Positions 46,245-58,403 of a stretch of DNA of 64,000 bases are shown piece by piece; positions within the stretch are counted from its first letter, which is position 1, and each line of letters begins with the position of its first letter. Position numbers and translations under genes: made by a program. The notes beneath the pieces are model-generated. The model was not told the origin of the DNA, searched no databases, and saw only the letters and a list, made by a program, of their open reading frames with translations. This DNA is from Gracilaria vermiculophylla (lineage: Eukaryota > Rhodophyta > Florideophyceae > Gracilariales > Gracilariaceae), in the NCBI GenBank assembly GCA_019155205.2, contig JAHNZQ020000172.1, forward strand, positions 981,859 to 1,045,858. Direction: 5' to 3'.

Positions 46245-47954
46245 TTGCAACGATCGGAAGGTAACAGTGGTATTCTTCCTTTAGAATTAGAAAGTGGAAG
46301 GAATTCCCCCTTGACATATTCCTATAAAGACCCGTCAGAAGCACCAGTGGAAACGCCCTTACACGACCCTTATGCAACCGTCTTCGATGGTGGGCGCAGC
46401 ATTCGCAGCGCCTTCCAAGAGATGCTCATCGTACTGGAGGACCCTAAAATTCTCATTAGGAATCCTGGGTTCTCTGTGGAGCGTTTCGGGAATTCTATTA
46501 GGAGATTGCATGATCGGGGGCAAGCGAAACCCCCCGCGACATCTCTGTAAAACGCTGATGTTAAAGAAGAGCATACGGCATCGCAGTGACCAGCTCAAGA
46601 GCTGCAGAGACGAAAACACCCGGAGGCTAACTCCTTCCTCGAGTCACTGTCCCCGTTACCTACGGATTGGCTCTCATATGAACTGATCCAAATACTTTCT
46701 GCAGGTTTTGAGGCACGTTTCGGAGCACGCCGCCACGCCCTTGTGAAGGAAATCGCATCAGAGAGTGCTCATCGCACTGCAGATGCTTGGATGGATTCGG
46801 ATTCCTCTCTGGAGGTGATATCAGATGATATCCGTGCGGAGGTTCGTTCCCAAACCGCGCAGCTGCTCTCCACAACGGCATTTCAAAGACATTCTCCAGT
46901 ACAGGACAGGTTACCTCTATAAACACCTGAGATGACCCCGGGCAGAGAAGGACAGGATACTGCGGCCTCCTACTGCAAAAGAGTAAGGGACACTGCCATA
47001 TGTAAACGGAAACACCTCAGGAATATTGCTATGAATCGCCGGTATCTGTTGTCCCAGAGAGGAGGAAAGGATACCAGTCGCGAAATACTTCCCCCAAGAA
47101 AAGAAGCACGGGATACTCCTCGGGTGATTCGCAATAGAGATGGTATCTTCAGACACCAAGACAAACTACAGGAAAGAAGTCGAAAGAAACGGACGGAGAA
47201 AAGCAGAAAGCAAGACACCGATTCAGACAGAAGCCCAGATTCTGATTCTGTGAATAGTTCTAGCTTGGAGGATAGTATATCTCCTGAAGGGAAGATCAGG
47301 AGAGTCAAGAAGGTCGTCCCACATATGACCTTTTCGCCAAAGTGATGGATCATGACATCTACTGGTTGAATGATCACTTCACTCTTTACCAAGTGTCGGG
47401 CGCAAAAATGAATCACGAAGATGCAGAACCATATGGATATTCAAATGAAGAAGCACTCCTTCTAAGGTGAAGACCCCATCTCGGTGTTGAATTTTCTCAA
47501 ACGCTTTCGTCTAGAGTGTAATACAAATGGCGTACATGAGGGTGCCGCCGTCTGGTCCTTTCAGTTCTACTTCGCAGGTCAAGTGCACTTGCTGGTGCAG
47601 CCACGCCTCACGAATGAGAGCACCATGATCGATGATGCCGGAATGGAGATCTTGACAAAGTACCTCGAGATGGTGAATTTCTTTTTTGAATGGTACCCAA
47701 CGGATATAATTATAGCCAATGCTAATGCTGAAGTCACCTGTTATAGGCAGGGCACGAGAATGACTGAAACGAAATTCTCATGGAAGTTGTGGAGAAAGGC
47801 CTTATGGTGTGGGAACGTGTACTCTAAAGAGCGGTTGAAGTCATTGTTTGTGGAGGGACTACTTCCTTTGATCCGCACCGGGGTGCGTAATCACTTGAAA
47901 ACGCCCCTTAAGTCCACCTATACGAAGCTAACACGTTTCGCGGAGTCCTTTTAA
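46245..47954 (+). pseudogene. Gypsy A copy 2: gag
   Basis: 46245-46550 encodes the N-terminus shared with 26227-26680 (NPGFSVERFGNSIRRLHDRG). Frames at 46372-46686 and 46932-47345 continue it after frameshifts, the latter very rich in Arg, Lys, Ser and Asp (RSRKKRTEKSRKQDTDSD). 47484-47954 is a 156-codon helical, capsid-like part (EILTKYLEMVNFFFEW, RNHLKTPLKSTYTKLTRFAE). No zinc knuckle was recognised. Assigned as gag from position between the LTR and protease and from copy-to-copy similarity. Confidence 0.65.
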
Positions 47955-48496
47955 GATAACCATCGTGCCGCTCGCCGTAGGCACGCTCCAATTTCGGACA
48001 AACCGACGGCCTTAACGAAAAATTGGACATTCGCCATGATGGCAAACTCCAGCATCTCAGGGAAGGTCCACGAGCTTACGCTCGACAGAGAACAAGAGGC
48101 CCTTGCTTTAGCATACACCTTATTTCAAAGAGCACCGTATAGGACGGCGAGATTCTCGTCTCCTACATCGTAAGCTTCGGCAGGATCCATCAGGAGTATC
48201 CGAATCAAAAATCCATTAGGACCATCCACCGCCTTTCGGGATTTGCTTGTCTCAAGAGCCCGTACACTGTACCACTTTCAAACTAGCAATGAAAGCCGCC
48301 ATTCTGTAGGGACAGGAGAAGAATTTTCAGAATCTAATGGACTCACCGACGGAGGGTTAAATTATCGCCCTGCGTATGACGATATATGCTCTTCTCAAGG
48401 AAACTACGGTTCCTGCGCTCCAGTTGTTGTGCTGCCTGTTTCAATGAAACTTCCACTGACAGCGCAAAGGCCGGCACCCAAGTAGATTAAATCTCC
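47955..48496 (+). other. Gypsy A copy 2: gag-protease spacer
   Basis: No clear domain. An 80-codon plus frame (48243-48485) is probably decayed gag-pol linker. Confidence 0.4.
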
Positions 48497-49482
48497 GTGG
48501 ATCACAGAGCATCCCAACGTGCAACCACAGCAGCCGCCCCCTCCTGGAACTCAGATACCCTCCGACCAGGACATCACTCAGTGTCGCGAGTAGAAGCTCT
48601 GCTTTGCTCCTTACTGCCGAGCCTCGGCCCCACGGAATTTGCCTTTAAAACAAGACGAAAATCTATCTGCACGGTCGACGAAGATTTGTTGGGGCCTCCA
48701 ATCCTTTTGAACCCACTCGCCGCCTTTGAGAAATCTGTTTCCACGCTTGGCCGTGAGAATTACAAGGTGTTTTTCTTTACAGGGTGTTCTTCACTCGCCT
48801 CCATTATGGTGCGCGCTATCCTCAATACCGGAGCTGGCTCCAACCTAATGAACGCTGACGTGCTCCCACGGTCTACTCTCGGCTCCTTGAGACCTGGAAA
48901 GCTTCCGACGGTGCGAGACGCGTTGAGTCGAGCATTGAATATCTTCGGAGCTGTACCATTGTATCTTCGGCTGGGTTTCTTAGAGTTGAAGATGTGGTTT
49001 CTGGTGGCGAACAACTTTAAAACAAAATGAACATGGGGCACCTCCTTTGTAGATCGGTGTGTACATGCGATACACTCACGCCTGCGGAAGATGCATTTTC
49101 ACGACATTTTCCTGTAGGTATCGTGTCCACACCCCCAGGACTGGACTCTAATGCGCGTAACGTGGTTAATCCCGCAAAGGTGACGCATTGGAAGAAGCTC
49201 CGAGTGGTGGGCAGTATCACGATACCCGCGAGAAATCACGCCGAAGATTGGGTGCAAACCTCTGCATCTGGCCCTACATTCCTCCACGGGAGTCTTAATA
49301 TGACGACGAAGCAGCACTACATGATGGCGAACGGTGTTATGAGAACAATGCCCAAAGTTCCCTTCAGGTTCGTGCTTGCGTACCTGAAGGAGTCGCCTTC
49401 ACGGCTCCAGAAAGTGTCTGGCGTCAGATTTGAATTACCAGCCCCTGCAGGACTGGCTCATCTTCCTCGTACGGAGGATTAG
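48497..49482 (+). pseudogene. Gypsy A copy 2: protease region
   Basis: The retropepsin motif lies near 48820: ILNTGAGSNLMNADVLP, where the catalytic Asp of DTGAG is Asn. The next frame (49027-49482) carries the rest of the protease and the linker to RT, with HWKKLRVVGSITIPARN. The active-site change and a stop at 49028 make it inactive. Confidence 0.65.
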
Positions 49483-49545
49483 AAGGAAAACCATTCTATC
49501 GACACCTTAAAACGCGAAGCGGCATAGAAGACTCCAGAGAAATAG

Positions 49546-50993
49546 ATGCCTGTCACTTTGAAGAAGAAGCTCCAAATTGGCGAATATTTCGAAGAGTATC
49601 ATCATAGGATAGAGGAAATGCTCTCCGCACTTGAGGACATGGGGTTTGGTCGCCTGGGTCAGATGCGCCTGGCCATGCAACGGATCCAGCTCACACCTGA
49701 TGCAAAACCGATACAACAACTCCCGAAGAGACCCGGGTCTCACGCGCGCGTCTTCGAACGCGATGAGGTCCAGCGGATGTTGGGTATGGGTGTTATTGTG
49801 CCATTAAATTACGAATGGATCTGCCTAGTGGTGTTTATGAAGAAGAAAGATGGCTCTTTGAGGTTCTGTAATGACCATAGACGCCTCAAAAAGGTGACGG
49901 TACGCAATTTGTACCCGATACCCCGTATGCATGAATTTATTGACTCCTTAGGTGATGCGTCAGTTATTTCCACGCCAGATGCCAACACCGGCTACTAGCA
50001 GATTGAAATGAATGACTCCAATAAGGATAAGACAACGTTCATCTCACTCTGTAGAGTTATCAGATTGCTAAGGGTACCATATGGATTGAAGAATTTGCTC
50101 GCTACATTTCAAAGAGCAAGGGACATAATCCTGTCGAAGATGAAGTGGCAGTAAGCCCTATTGTATATTGAAGATGTCATTATATACTCTCCCAGCGTGG
50201 AGGAGCCCTTTATTCTTGTGAAGGACGTGCTCCAACTCCTGAAGGATGCTGGACTCACGTTTAAGCTATAGCACTGTTTCTTTTTCAAGTCCTCAGTGGA
50301 TTATCTGGGGCACATTGTGCTCCCAGGCCGCCCACAGGTTTCCACAAAGACTCAGGACGCCACCAAGGAAGCTCAACCTTACACAATCCAGACGGAGCTC
50401 CGAGCCTTCTTGGGGTTATTTAATGTCTTTCGGAGGTTCTTTTCAAATTTCCACCGCATTGCGACGCCGTTGAAGTGCCTCTTGGAGAAATAAAAGCTTA
50501 CTCGATCGGCTCTCTTGACGAATGAATAGTTTAAAGCCTTTCACACCTTGAAGAGGAGACAAGAGAGCCACCGATCTTGGCTCTGCCGAAGTGGAACGGC
50601 CAAATAGTCCGGGACACAGACGCCTGAAAATATCAGGTCCGATTTGGTCTCCTACAGAAACAACCTGAAGGTGGACTTCAACCTATAGAATACTGGAGTC
50701 ACAGCTTTTCACCTACGGAACGGAAGAATTCCACCTCGTAGGGAAAATGTCTTGCCATCGTATGGGCGGTGTTGCTTTTACGCCAAAATCTAGAGGACGC
50801 GCGTTTCACTTTGAGGAATGACCACGCACCATTGAAGCGGGTACTATCTATGATGGATGCTTCCGGTCATCTGGAAAGGTGAAGAATACGCCTACCGGAC
50901 TTTGAATTTCACATTGTGCACCGTCCTAGCATAAAGCATCAGGCCGCGGGCGCATGGTCGTAAATCTGTACCGAAGGAGAAGACAAAACACCT
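49546..50993 (+). pseudogene. Gypsy A copy 2: reverse transcriptase and RNase H
   Basis: Starts with LGQMRLAMQRIQLTPDAKPI and MGVIVPLNYEWICLVVFMKKK, then DHRRLKKVTVRNLYPIPRM. The catalytic YxDD is YIED (LLYIEDVIIYS, about 50161). The connection follows (DYLGHIVLPGRPQVS, LRAFLGLFNVFRRFF), then a heavily stopped RNase H (50500-50990) that aligns with 1215-1690 and 25697-26126. At least four stops. Confidence 0.85.
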
Positions 50994-52560
50994 TTGAAGG
51001 GCACAATTCGGTATCTAGACATCGAGGACGCCTACAGGAAAGAAGTATCCAAAGGAGAATGCTTGGAATGCTGTGAACCCGAAGACAACTTTAGCGGACC
51101 CCCCAAAGTGATGGCCATTGTCGTGGAGGAGGTAGAAGTTCTCCCCATCACCATAGCGGAGTTTTGGAAGAGGTAGAGTACGAATGCGTACTGAAAGGAG
51201 TGCCTCGCAACTGTAAGGAGTCGAAAGTCTTCATTTGTTGTGAACCGCGTCAGCGTAATTACACGCCGCGCTCCCCTGGACTGATCTTTCCAAAAGCTGG
51301 TCCCGACGAGCCTACGGGCGAGGGTGCTGTATCTTTCGCACTGTTCTGGCTTTGCCGGGCACCCCGGTGGATCGCGCATGTATTTCAAAATAAGAAGGGC
51401 GTTTTATTGGCCGAACATGGCTAATGAAGTCTTCCAAACGGTGTCGGGCTGTCATTCGTGCGTCGCCACTTGACGGAATATCCGCTCACCGGATGCCGCT
51501 CACTCATTTCCCGCCTTCAGGACCTTTAGAGGTTGTGGCCATGGACATTTTTGGCCCTCTCTCCAAGTTGGAGAGTGGGTATCGATTTATCCTTGTGATT
51601 CCCGATTGGTTGTCGAAGATGACGCGCGCCACCCCCCTCCGGAGCACCACTGTAGCAGTAACTTCCGATCCCTTTCTGAGGAATTTGGTTTACGCATATG
51701 GCATCCCATTGTATCTCCTAACGGACAACGGACCCCAGTTGGCAGCGAAACTATTCAGTGCTATCTTTGGAATGCCGGGGATGAAGCAGTTGTTTATCAA
51801 TGCATACCACTTGCAGACTATCGAAAGTGGAGAGGTTTAACAAAATCATCGCCTCAAGTTTGCAACACTACGTCGCGGATCACCAGAAGAAGTGGGACGT
51901 ATACGCGAGCCCGCTCACGTATGCATACAACTTGCAGGTGTGCCGCTCCATGGGGAGCACTTCTTTCAATTTGGGGCTCTCGCGCGTCCCACCTGGTGCC
52001 TTAATTACGGCACACGCCAAGGTACACCCTGCGGAAGGGTCACAGAGACCAACAGCGGCTCAAGGAAAAAGCTACACTTTAAGGCGCTATGAGGACGCAC
52101 TCTCCCTCGCAAAGAAGAGACTCCACGCCTCGCAGAGGAGATATAAACAAGATTTCGACAAGAAAGTGAAAGAAGGCCCTCAGTGGAAAGAAGGCGATGA
52201 GGTTTTCCTCGACAAACCTAAGGACATATCCGATGACCCGTCAGACATCGTTTGCAAGACTCTTTATCATGGGATAATACTCTAGGACACGTAGGTCATG
52301 CACCTGAAGAGTCCAAGAAGTGGCAAGGCGGGGAAAGACTGGGTAGGCTCGCCCGTCGTCGTCTCCATTGGGGCTCCTCATGATGAGGTGAAACATGTCT
52401 TTGCCATAATTATACAGGGGAAAGCCCGGCGTGTCATTCCACGCCACCTGCAGGTTGATATCCAGCAGTGCCTCCGCCTCGTACTGGCTCCACGAGGTAC
52501 CCTAGACCAGATTTTCAATTTCAAAGGAACTCAGGACCCGGGTAATTTGCACCGATAAAG
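50994..52560 (+). pseudogene. Gypsy A copy 2: integrase
   Basis: The N-terminal zinc region spans about 51160-51470 with frameshifts. In the core (51424-51840) MDIFGPLSK and LTDNGPQLAAK keep both Asp residues, but the Glu region is frameshifted (ESGEV, then VERFNKIIASS in the next frame). The tail reads LAKKRLHASQRRYKQDFDKKV and EGDEVFLDKP (51800-52285), then VIPRHLQVDIQQCLRLVLAP (52298-52558). The longest family-A integrase in the window, used here to see the deletion in copy 1. Confidence 0.85.
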
Positions 52561-52680
52561 AGAGCAAACGTCCGGCAGTAGGCTGATATGAAGATTATTA
52601 ATAAAGATGACCGTCGCAGCGCAGATTATAAGACATGACGCCCTCTTCTACTGCCTGGAAGAAAACGGAGAATGGAGCTA
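52561..52680 (+). other. Gypsy A copy 2: post-pol region up to the B2 insertion
   Basis: About 120 bp matching the start of 2728-2880 (GACGCCCTCTTCTACTGCC against GACGCCCTCGTTTGCCACT), cut by gypsy B2. The expected continuation right of 58408 is not recognisable as family A. Confidence 0.5.
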
Positions 52681-52685
52681 CTTTG

Positions 52686-52945
52686 TGGAACAGAGTATCG
52701 CTCAGTTCTCTGTTCTTTTCTGTCCGTCGGGTCGTTCGTCTTTTTATTCTCTTCCCCCCGTCGTCCAGGTCCTTGCCTCCTCTCTTGCCGTCTGCAGAGC
52801 AGCGACGGCCTGAAATACTAGAGAAGGTTTTAATTACTAACTACTTACTGTTACGCTTTAGTTGACACAATGTCCAGAATTGGCGGTCACCTGTCATTAT
52901 GTGCCTTGGGTCAAGTCATCAGGGTTTACAAAGTACTGTGTTACA
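52686..52945 (-). repeat. Gypsy B2 3' LTR and polypurine tract
   Basis: 260 bp, starting TGGAACAGAGT and ending ACTGTGTTACA in plus reading. Immediately inside (52946-52959, minus strand) is AAGAAAAGGGTGAG, the polypurine tract, close in form to AAAGGGAAGGCGAG of B1. Confidence 0.9.
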
Positions 52946-52946
52946 C

Positions 52947-55713
52947 TCACCCTTTTCTTAAATTGGACGTCCTCGTCGAAGTCTCATTTTCTTTAAGTAA
53001 GTCCTTGCAGTTCTTCAGTTCGCTTCCGGTCATCCATACAGCTTCCGAAACAGGGTCGTCTGCAAACTGTACCAAGTAGTATACGCCACGGTTCTCCCGC
53101 TTCTTGTCGAGAATCGCAAACACCTCCTGCTCTACAGTTCCATCTGCGTCGATAACTACTGACATTGGCCCCTCGCGTCCAAGCGGTTTTTTGTACTTGC
53201 ATAGTTTCGAAACATGAAAAACGTTGTGAGCCTTTTTCATCGAAGGTGGAAGCTCGACGCGGTATGTCACCGGTCCCATGGCTGAGGTTATTTTATGTGG
53301 ATCAAAATACTTTGTTCTTCACTTCGCAGGTATATCAGCTCTACTGAAGGCACTTAAGTCTTCGCTTCGCAACAAAACCAAATCCATTTCTTTAAATGTG
53401 ATTTCTTTTCGATTGAAATTTGCATAATGTTGCTGCCTTGCCTGCGCGACAGCTAAATTGTCCCGTGCTAAAGCACGAAAGGCATTTCTCTTGACCACCA
53501 ACTCCGCTGCGCTTGGACATTTGACACCACATGCTTGGCGTTTTCTTGTCACTGGGTTGTGTGGGATCCTTTCCAGATCAACGTTGAACAGTGTAAGTCC
53601 CGTACTCGCGTTTTTCGAAGAGTTGTACGCAAACTCCATTGTAGAAAGCATCTCATGCCAGCTTTCTTTTTCTTCTTGGATGGTCTTTCGGATCATGTTA
53701 CTCAAAACTTTGATCATCACTTCAGATTGCCCGTCACTCTGAGGATGATCGCTAGTAGATACGTTGAGTTTGACGTTTAAAAGCTGAGCCAAGATTTTCC
53801 AGAAGTTTGACATAAACTTCGGGTCTCGATCGGATGTCATCTTGACGGGTATCCCGTGCCTGCTGAAAACCTCGTCCTGCAGTAATTGAGCGGCTCCAGC
53901 GGCTGTCACTTCCTTCGTCGTAGGAGTAAATATCGCCCGCTTCGAAAGTTTTTCAATTATGACGAACACAGAGTCGAATCCAGCACTACAACGTGGCAGT
54001 TCAGTCAGAAAGTCCATGGTTATGATATCCCATACGGTTGCTGGTATCTCATGAGATTGCAGCTTCCTTTGAGGTCCTGTGTTCGGAACCGTGTTCATTT
54101 GACAAGCATGACATGCGGAACAGAACATCTCCGTATCGTTGTACATGGCAGGCCAATAGACATGTCGCGCCATCCTTGCGGAAGTCTTTTCAGTTTTAAA
54201 GTGAGCGGGGACATGTAATTGCTCAATCATGTCAATACGCAGTGTCTGATTGTCGGGAACATACAGTCTAGTACTACCAGTACCCTTCCATAGTAGATAT
54301 TCGTCTTTTATTTCAAATTTCGACGCTTGATGCGTCACTCTGTTGCTCCTATCAACTTGTTTGTCCGGTAAATGAATCACCTGCTTAGCAAAATCGTCGT
54401 GTTCATAGGCTGTCTTGATTCGCTGCAGCAATTTGTCGTTCGTCACCTCGATTCGCCGCAAAGCAGTCTGTGGATCCGGTCTCCTGCTTAGAGCGTCAGG
54501 GAAGATGTGTTGTGTACCTGGTACGTGTTCGGTCTCATACGTGTACGACTGCAAGACGTCAAGCCATCGAGCCTGTCGGCCGGAGAGTCGGGCCTTTGTC
54601 TGCAAGTACCTGATGGGTTCGTGGTCTGTCTTAAAAGTAAACTTCCTTCCCTTCAAGTAAATGTCCCATTCGTGAAGTGCGATCATGCAAGCCAGTAGTT
54701 TTTGATCGCCTGTGTCCCAGTTTGTTTCCGCTGTGGACAGTCTGTATGAGAGGTATGCGATTGGTCGGCGGTCCTGTTCAAGCGTAGCACCAACGGCGTA
54801 CTTCGATGCGTCAGTAGATAATACAAATTCCTTCTCTGACGATGGGTGAGCCAATACGGGTGCGGATGTGAGGGCAGTCTTCAGTTTGTCAAACACCTTC
54901 TGTTGTTTATCCCCCCATTCAAACCGTTTTCCTCGAACGATGTCGCTCACTGGCCGCAGTATCCTGGCATAGTCCTTAATAAACTTCCTGTAGTAATTTT
55001 CCAAGTCAATTAACAGCTGCACCTCTCGTACGGATACAGGTGTTGGCCATTCCAGAATTGCATTCCTCAAACGATCCTGCATGGCAATGCCGTCTGCTGA
55101 TACAGTATAGCCAAGAACGTCGACTCGTCTAACTTCAATAACACACTTGGAGTGTTTCGCGTACAGTCTGTTTGCTCTCACGATTTCAAAGAGCCGCCTC
55201 AGGTGCTGTTCATGTTCCTCCTTTGACTTACTGTAGACCAAAACCTCATCTCCAAACAAGACCGAACAATCTCCGTTTAAGTCTCGCAGTAGTGTGGACA
55301 ATAGTCTCGAAAAACGTGCTGGGACTTTCATCAATCCAAAGCAAAGAACCCTCCATTCAAATGCTCCATACTGGGTTCGAATCGCTGTCTTCGGTACCTC
55401 TTCTCTGATCCGCATCTGATGATAGGCCCCCAATAGGTCTATCTTAGAAAAGATCTTTGCTTCACAAACGTGATCAATCGCTTCAGAAATCAGTGGTATT
55501 GGGTTTGAGTCTGGTATGGTTATCTTGTTAAACGTCCGGGAGTCACAAACCATTCGAAGGTCACCCTCCTCCTTCTTCACGAAAAATACTGGGGCTCCAT
55601 ATGGCGAGCTAGACGGGCGGATAAGTCCTTTCGGTAGAAGGACCTGCAACTATCGTTTAAGTTCCAATAACTCATCGTGAGAAATTCGGATCCACTGGCC
55701 TTAAAAGAGGGGC
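52947..55713 (-). pseudogene. Gypsy B2 pol: RT, RNase H, integrase, chromodomain
   Basis: One minus frame from 55649 to 52947, broken only by a TGA at 53319; a TAG (55650-55652) and a one-base shift precede it. The RT has GAYHQMRIREEVPKTAIRTQ, but the catalytic YxDD is FGDE (55245-55256), a change that should inactivate it. RNase H: FVLSTDASKYAVGATLEQ. Integrase: an H2C2 domain (HVPAHFKTEKTS ... CSACHACQ), then Asp in TMDFLTELP, Asp in TSDRDPKF and Glu in DGQSEVMIKV, all present. The tail (53279-52947) has GPVTYRVELPPSM and a chromodomain-like EQEVFAILDKKRENRG ... YYLVQFAD. The best-kept pol in the window, still dead. Confidence 0.92.
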
Positions 55714-56272
55714 TGTAGTACAGTGGCTCTTACGGAAATATGGTGGTTTGGCCTTAAGGTATAATATTCCTAAGGAGGGTTCGTAATTTATTAGCTGGGC
55801 CATGTGGTGCATAATCTCGCCCGCGTGCGTTACAGTATCCTTAAGGTACGGTAGAATTTATTATTTATTTTAGATATTTTATGCGGGTAATTAGCACAGT
55901 AGTGCGACCTGCCGAGGCGGGCTTCCGGCTTGATATTTAAGCTGCTGGTTAAGCTCAACCTCTGGGCAAGTAAAGCCAAGCACCCTTGAGTCTTCTTCTA
56001 CATTTTCCGGTTGGAGTCTTTTGTCTATTCACGCAGGTTTCCAAGCCGCCGATCCCCAGGTCGCATCATAGCAGCGCCTGTAGGAGCATTGTCCGCCCAG
56101 TGAACCTCCCCCTCCGCTTGGTGTTTGCGGATCCCTTTCAGAATTTCCCCGGCTCGCGACAGTGGATACTGGAGACCACCTTTAGGAATACGTGCCTTTG
56201 GAGTCACTAAAAACTCCTAACGGACGTTGTGCTTTACTACCTCGATAGGAGGGCTGACAGTACCACAGGGGC
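55709..56272 (+). mobile_element. Solo gypsy A LTR inside B2 pol, with GGGGC duplications
   Basis: A 554-bp family-A LTR (55714-56267), TGTAGTACAGTGGCTC to GACAGTACCACA, with GGGGC on both sides (55709-55713 and 56268-56272). No internal family-A sequence remains, so it is a solo LTR from LTR-LTR recombination. Removing it with one GGGGC restores the B2 pol phase across the site (KKDQAP continuing LLRPVD). Confidence 0.93.
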
Positions 56273-56974
56273 CTGGTCCTTCTTCAAGTTGATCTCAAAG
56301 TCAATGCCACGCTTCGGTGGCAGCGTGTCTGGTATTTCATCCAAAAAAACGTCCTGAAATTCTGTCACCAAGTCTGAAAAGTCAGGGGACACAGTCATAC
56401 TGTTCTTTGTGGGCTGCATCCTTACTGCAAATAGCTCTGCCTTCCGTTTCCGCACGAGCTTTTTCATTGTCTTGATCGAAATCTTTTTGAACGTGATCGC
56501 CTTCTGGCTTGGTCTCGCACTTTGAGGGCGCATAATATTCGTTGAACCATCAGCTTTCTTGATTCGGACGCAACCTGTGCGCCAGTCAATATCAGGGTTG
56601 TGTATCCGCAACCATATCCTTCCAATAACAAACTTTATGTCCCCCTTCATTGGTAGAACATAAACTTCTTCCGTGCTTGTGACGTTGCCAAACGGCAGTG
56701 TGGCCATTGTCTTCCACTGCGCTGTGGTCGTTGATCCGTTGCCGAGCTCAACGTCATTTTCCGCGCGCATCATCGTAAGACCAAGTCGTTTAGCCACACT
56801 TGGATCTATAAAACAGTGAGTTACACCTGGGTCGAGGTCTCCGATTACTTTCTGTCCATTCACGATGCATTCATAAAACATGTTGCACTCGTCCGTGGCT
56901 GTATTCAATGATGACAGCCTCAATGACACTTCGGGAGATGTGTCATCTTCATTCGCCGTCTCGTGTGACGGCAT
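56273..56974 (-). pseudogene. Gypsy B2 protease and start of pol
   Basis: Minus frame from ATG at 56974. The retropepsin motif is VIGDLDPGVTHCFID (about 56820-56843): the DSG triad is DPG, so the Ser/Thr after the catalytic Asp is lost. The downstream IGRIWLRIHNPDIDWRTG is the usual end of gypsy protease (normally LGMDWL), followed by the RT linker (VFLDEIPDTLPPKRGIDFEI). The ATG overlaps the gag stop as TAATG. Confidence 0.85.
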
Positions 56975-58020
56975 TACTCGTTTGGCGAATCCTGAGCGTC
57001 GGTTGTCTTACCGTTTCTAGAGTCATCCGGACACGTGTGGGATGGCGTGTACTTCCCACCGCAATCGTAGCTGCGTGCGCTCTTGCGATACAAACTCCTC
57101 TCTCCATCCTCAACCGGTCCCCAATACAGTGCATCCTTTTCTCGGTTCATTGTCTTGGTTTTAGTTGCACCCTCCTTCTTGTTTTCTCGTATCTTCGTTG
57201 GTGCACGATTCTTGTTGGTCTTGCTAGAGCGGTCAGTACCACGTTTCGTGGATTTGCTGTTCCATTGCATGGCTATTTCCAGCGTTCTTGCGTGCTCATA
57301 AACGTCCTGTAAGCAATCAGGCTCTACAGTGGAGTACTTCTTCGCGAAATTTTCCTTGAACTCATCAGTCAATCCGTTGAAGAAAAACAAATATGCTTCC
57401 GATGAAGGTGTACGACAGATCTCCACCAAGTCGTGAAACGTCGATACATACCAATCTACTGAATTCGTCAGTCGGTGCTTCATGAGCCTTGTCTTTGCTC
57501 TAGCCTTCTCATCAGCTGGCACAAATTCCTTAAACATAGCTTTTTTTAAGTCTGACACGGCCGTCGGCTTACGATCGTTTGCTTCTAAGTTCATCATCCA
57601 TGTCGCAGCCCGGTCTCTTAGGTAACAGTCTGCAAGGTCCAGCATGCTGGACTATGTCATCTTTCCCAGCTTTCCCACCTTCTTAACGTTGTAGATAAAA
57701 GCTCTCACTTTGGTCGAGTTTTGCTCATCGCAGGATCCCGTGAAAGAACTGATTTGGGTTATTTTCGTCGAAGCGATTAGTGGGGTGTTTACTGCAGTAC
57801 CTTGCTGATGAAACTCAGCTGAAACGGCTCTTTGTACTGCAGTTCGAGCTGGCGGAACTTCTCTAGTGAGCTGTGCAATCTGTGCCTGTTGCGCTTTGAT
57901 CAGCTCACGCATGCTCTGCAACTGTTCTTGCATTGCTTATATCGTGGCAGCTGTTCCAATAGATACGCTCTGATCTATTTCCTGGACATCCTCCGGTACT
58001 GGAGATCTGTTCATCGACAT
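56974..58020 (-). pseudogene. Gypsy B2 gag
   Basis: Minus frame from ATG at 58020 with two in-frame stops (TAA at about 57937 and TAG at 57652-57654). The N-terminus has a coiled-coil-like MQEQLQSMRELIKAQQAQIA. The capsid part reads AATWMMNLEAND, FKEFVPADEKARAKTRLM and FHDLVEICRTPSSEAYLFFF. The end is basic, with a Cys-His motif YDCGGKYTPSHTCPDD, a variant zinc knuckle. The gag stop TAA is 56976-56974. Without the two stops gag would be about 348 residues. Confidence 0.85.
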
Positions 58021-58148
58021 CTCGGGAAGTGCGGAACGTTGCGAAGGTCGTGATGCAATCCTTGCAGCCGAACGTGTCCTCGGTCTCGGTATCTGCGACG
58101 GTCTGTCCGGCATTCGTTCGTCGATCGGTCCGTAGCGATGCTACCAAG
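58021..58148 (-). other. Gypsy B2 leader and primer-binding site
   Basis: Directly inside the 5' LTR the minus strand reads CTTGGTAGCATCGCTACGG. TGGTAGCA matches the start of primer sites complementary to initiator tRNA-Met in other eukaryotes. The following bases diverge and themselves form a small GTAGC/GCTAC inverted repeat. Confidence 0.6.
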
Positions 58149-58403
58149 TGGAACAGAGTGTCGATCGGTTCTCTGTCCTCGTTTGTCCGTCGAGTCGTTT
58201 CGTCTTTACTCCCCCCTCAGGTCCTGGTCCCTGCCTCCTCTCTTGCCGGCTGCAGAGTAGCGACGGCCTTGAATACTAGAGAAGGTTTTAATTAATAACT
58301 ACATACTGTTACGCTTTAGTTGACACGATGTCCAGAATTGGCGGTCACCTGTCATTATGTGCCTTGGGTCAAGTCATCAGGGTTTACGAAGTACTGTGTT
58401 ACA
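58149..58403 (-). repeat. Gypsy B2 5' LTR
   Basis: 255 bp, matching 52686-52945 with scattered substitutions and small indels. Ends in TGTGTTACA followed by the CTTTG duplication. Confidence 0.9.
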
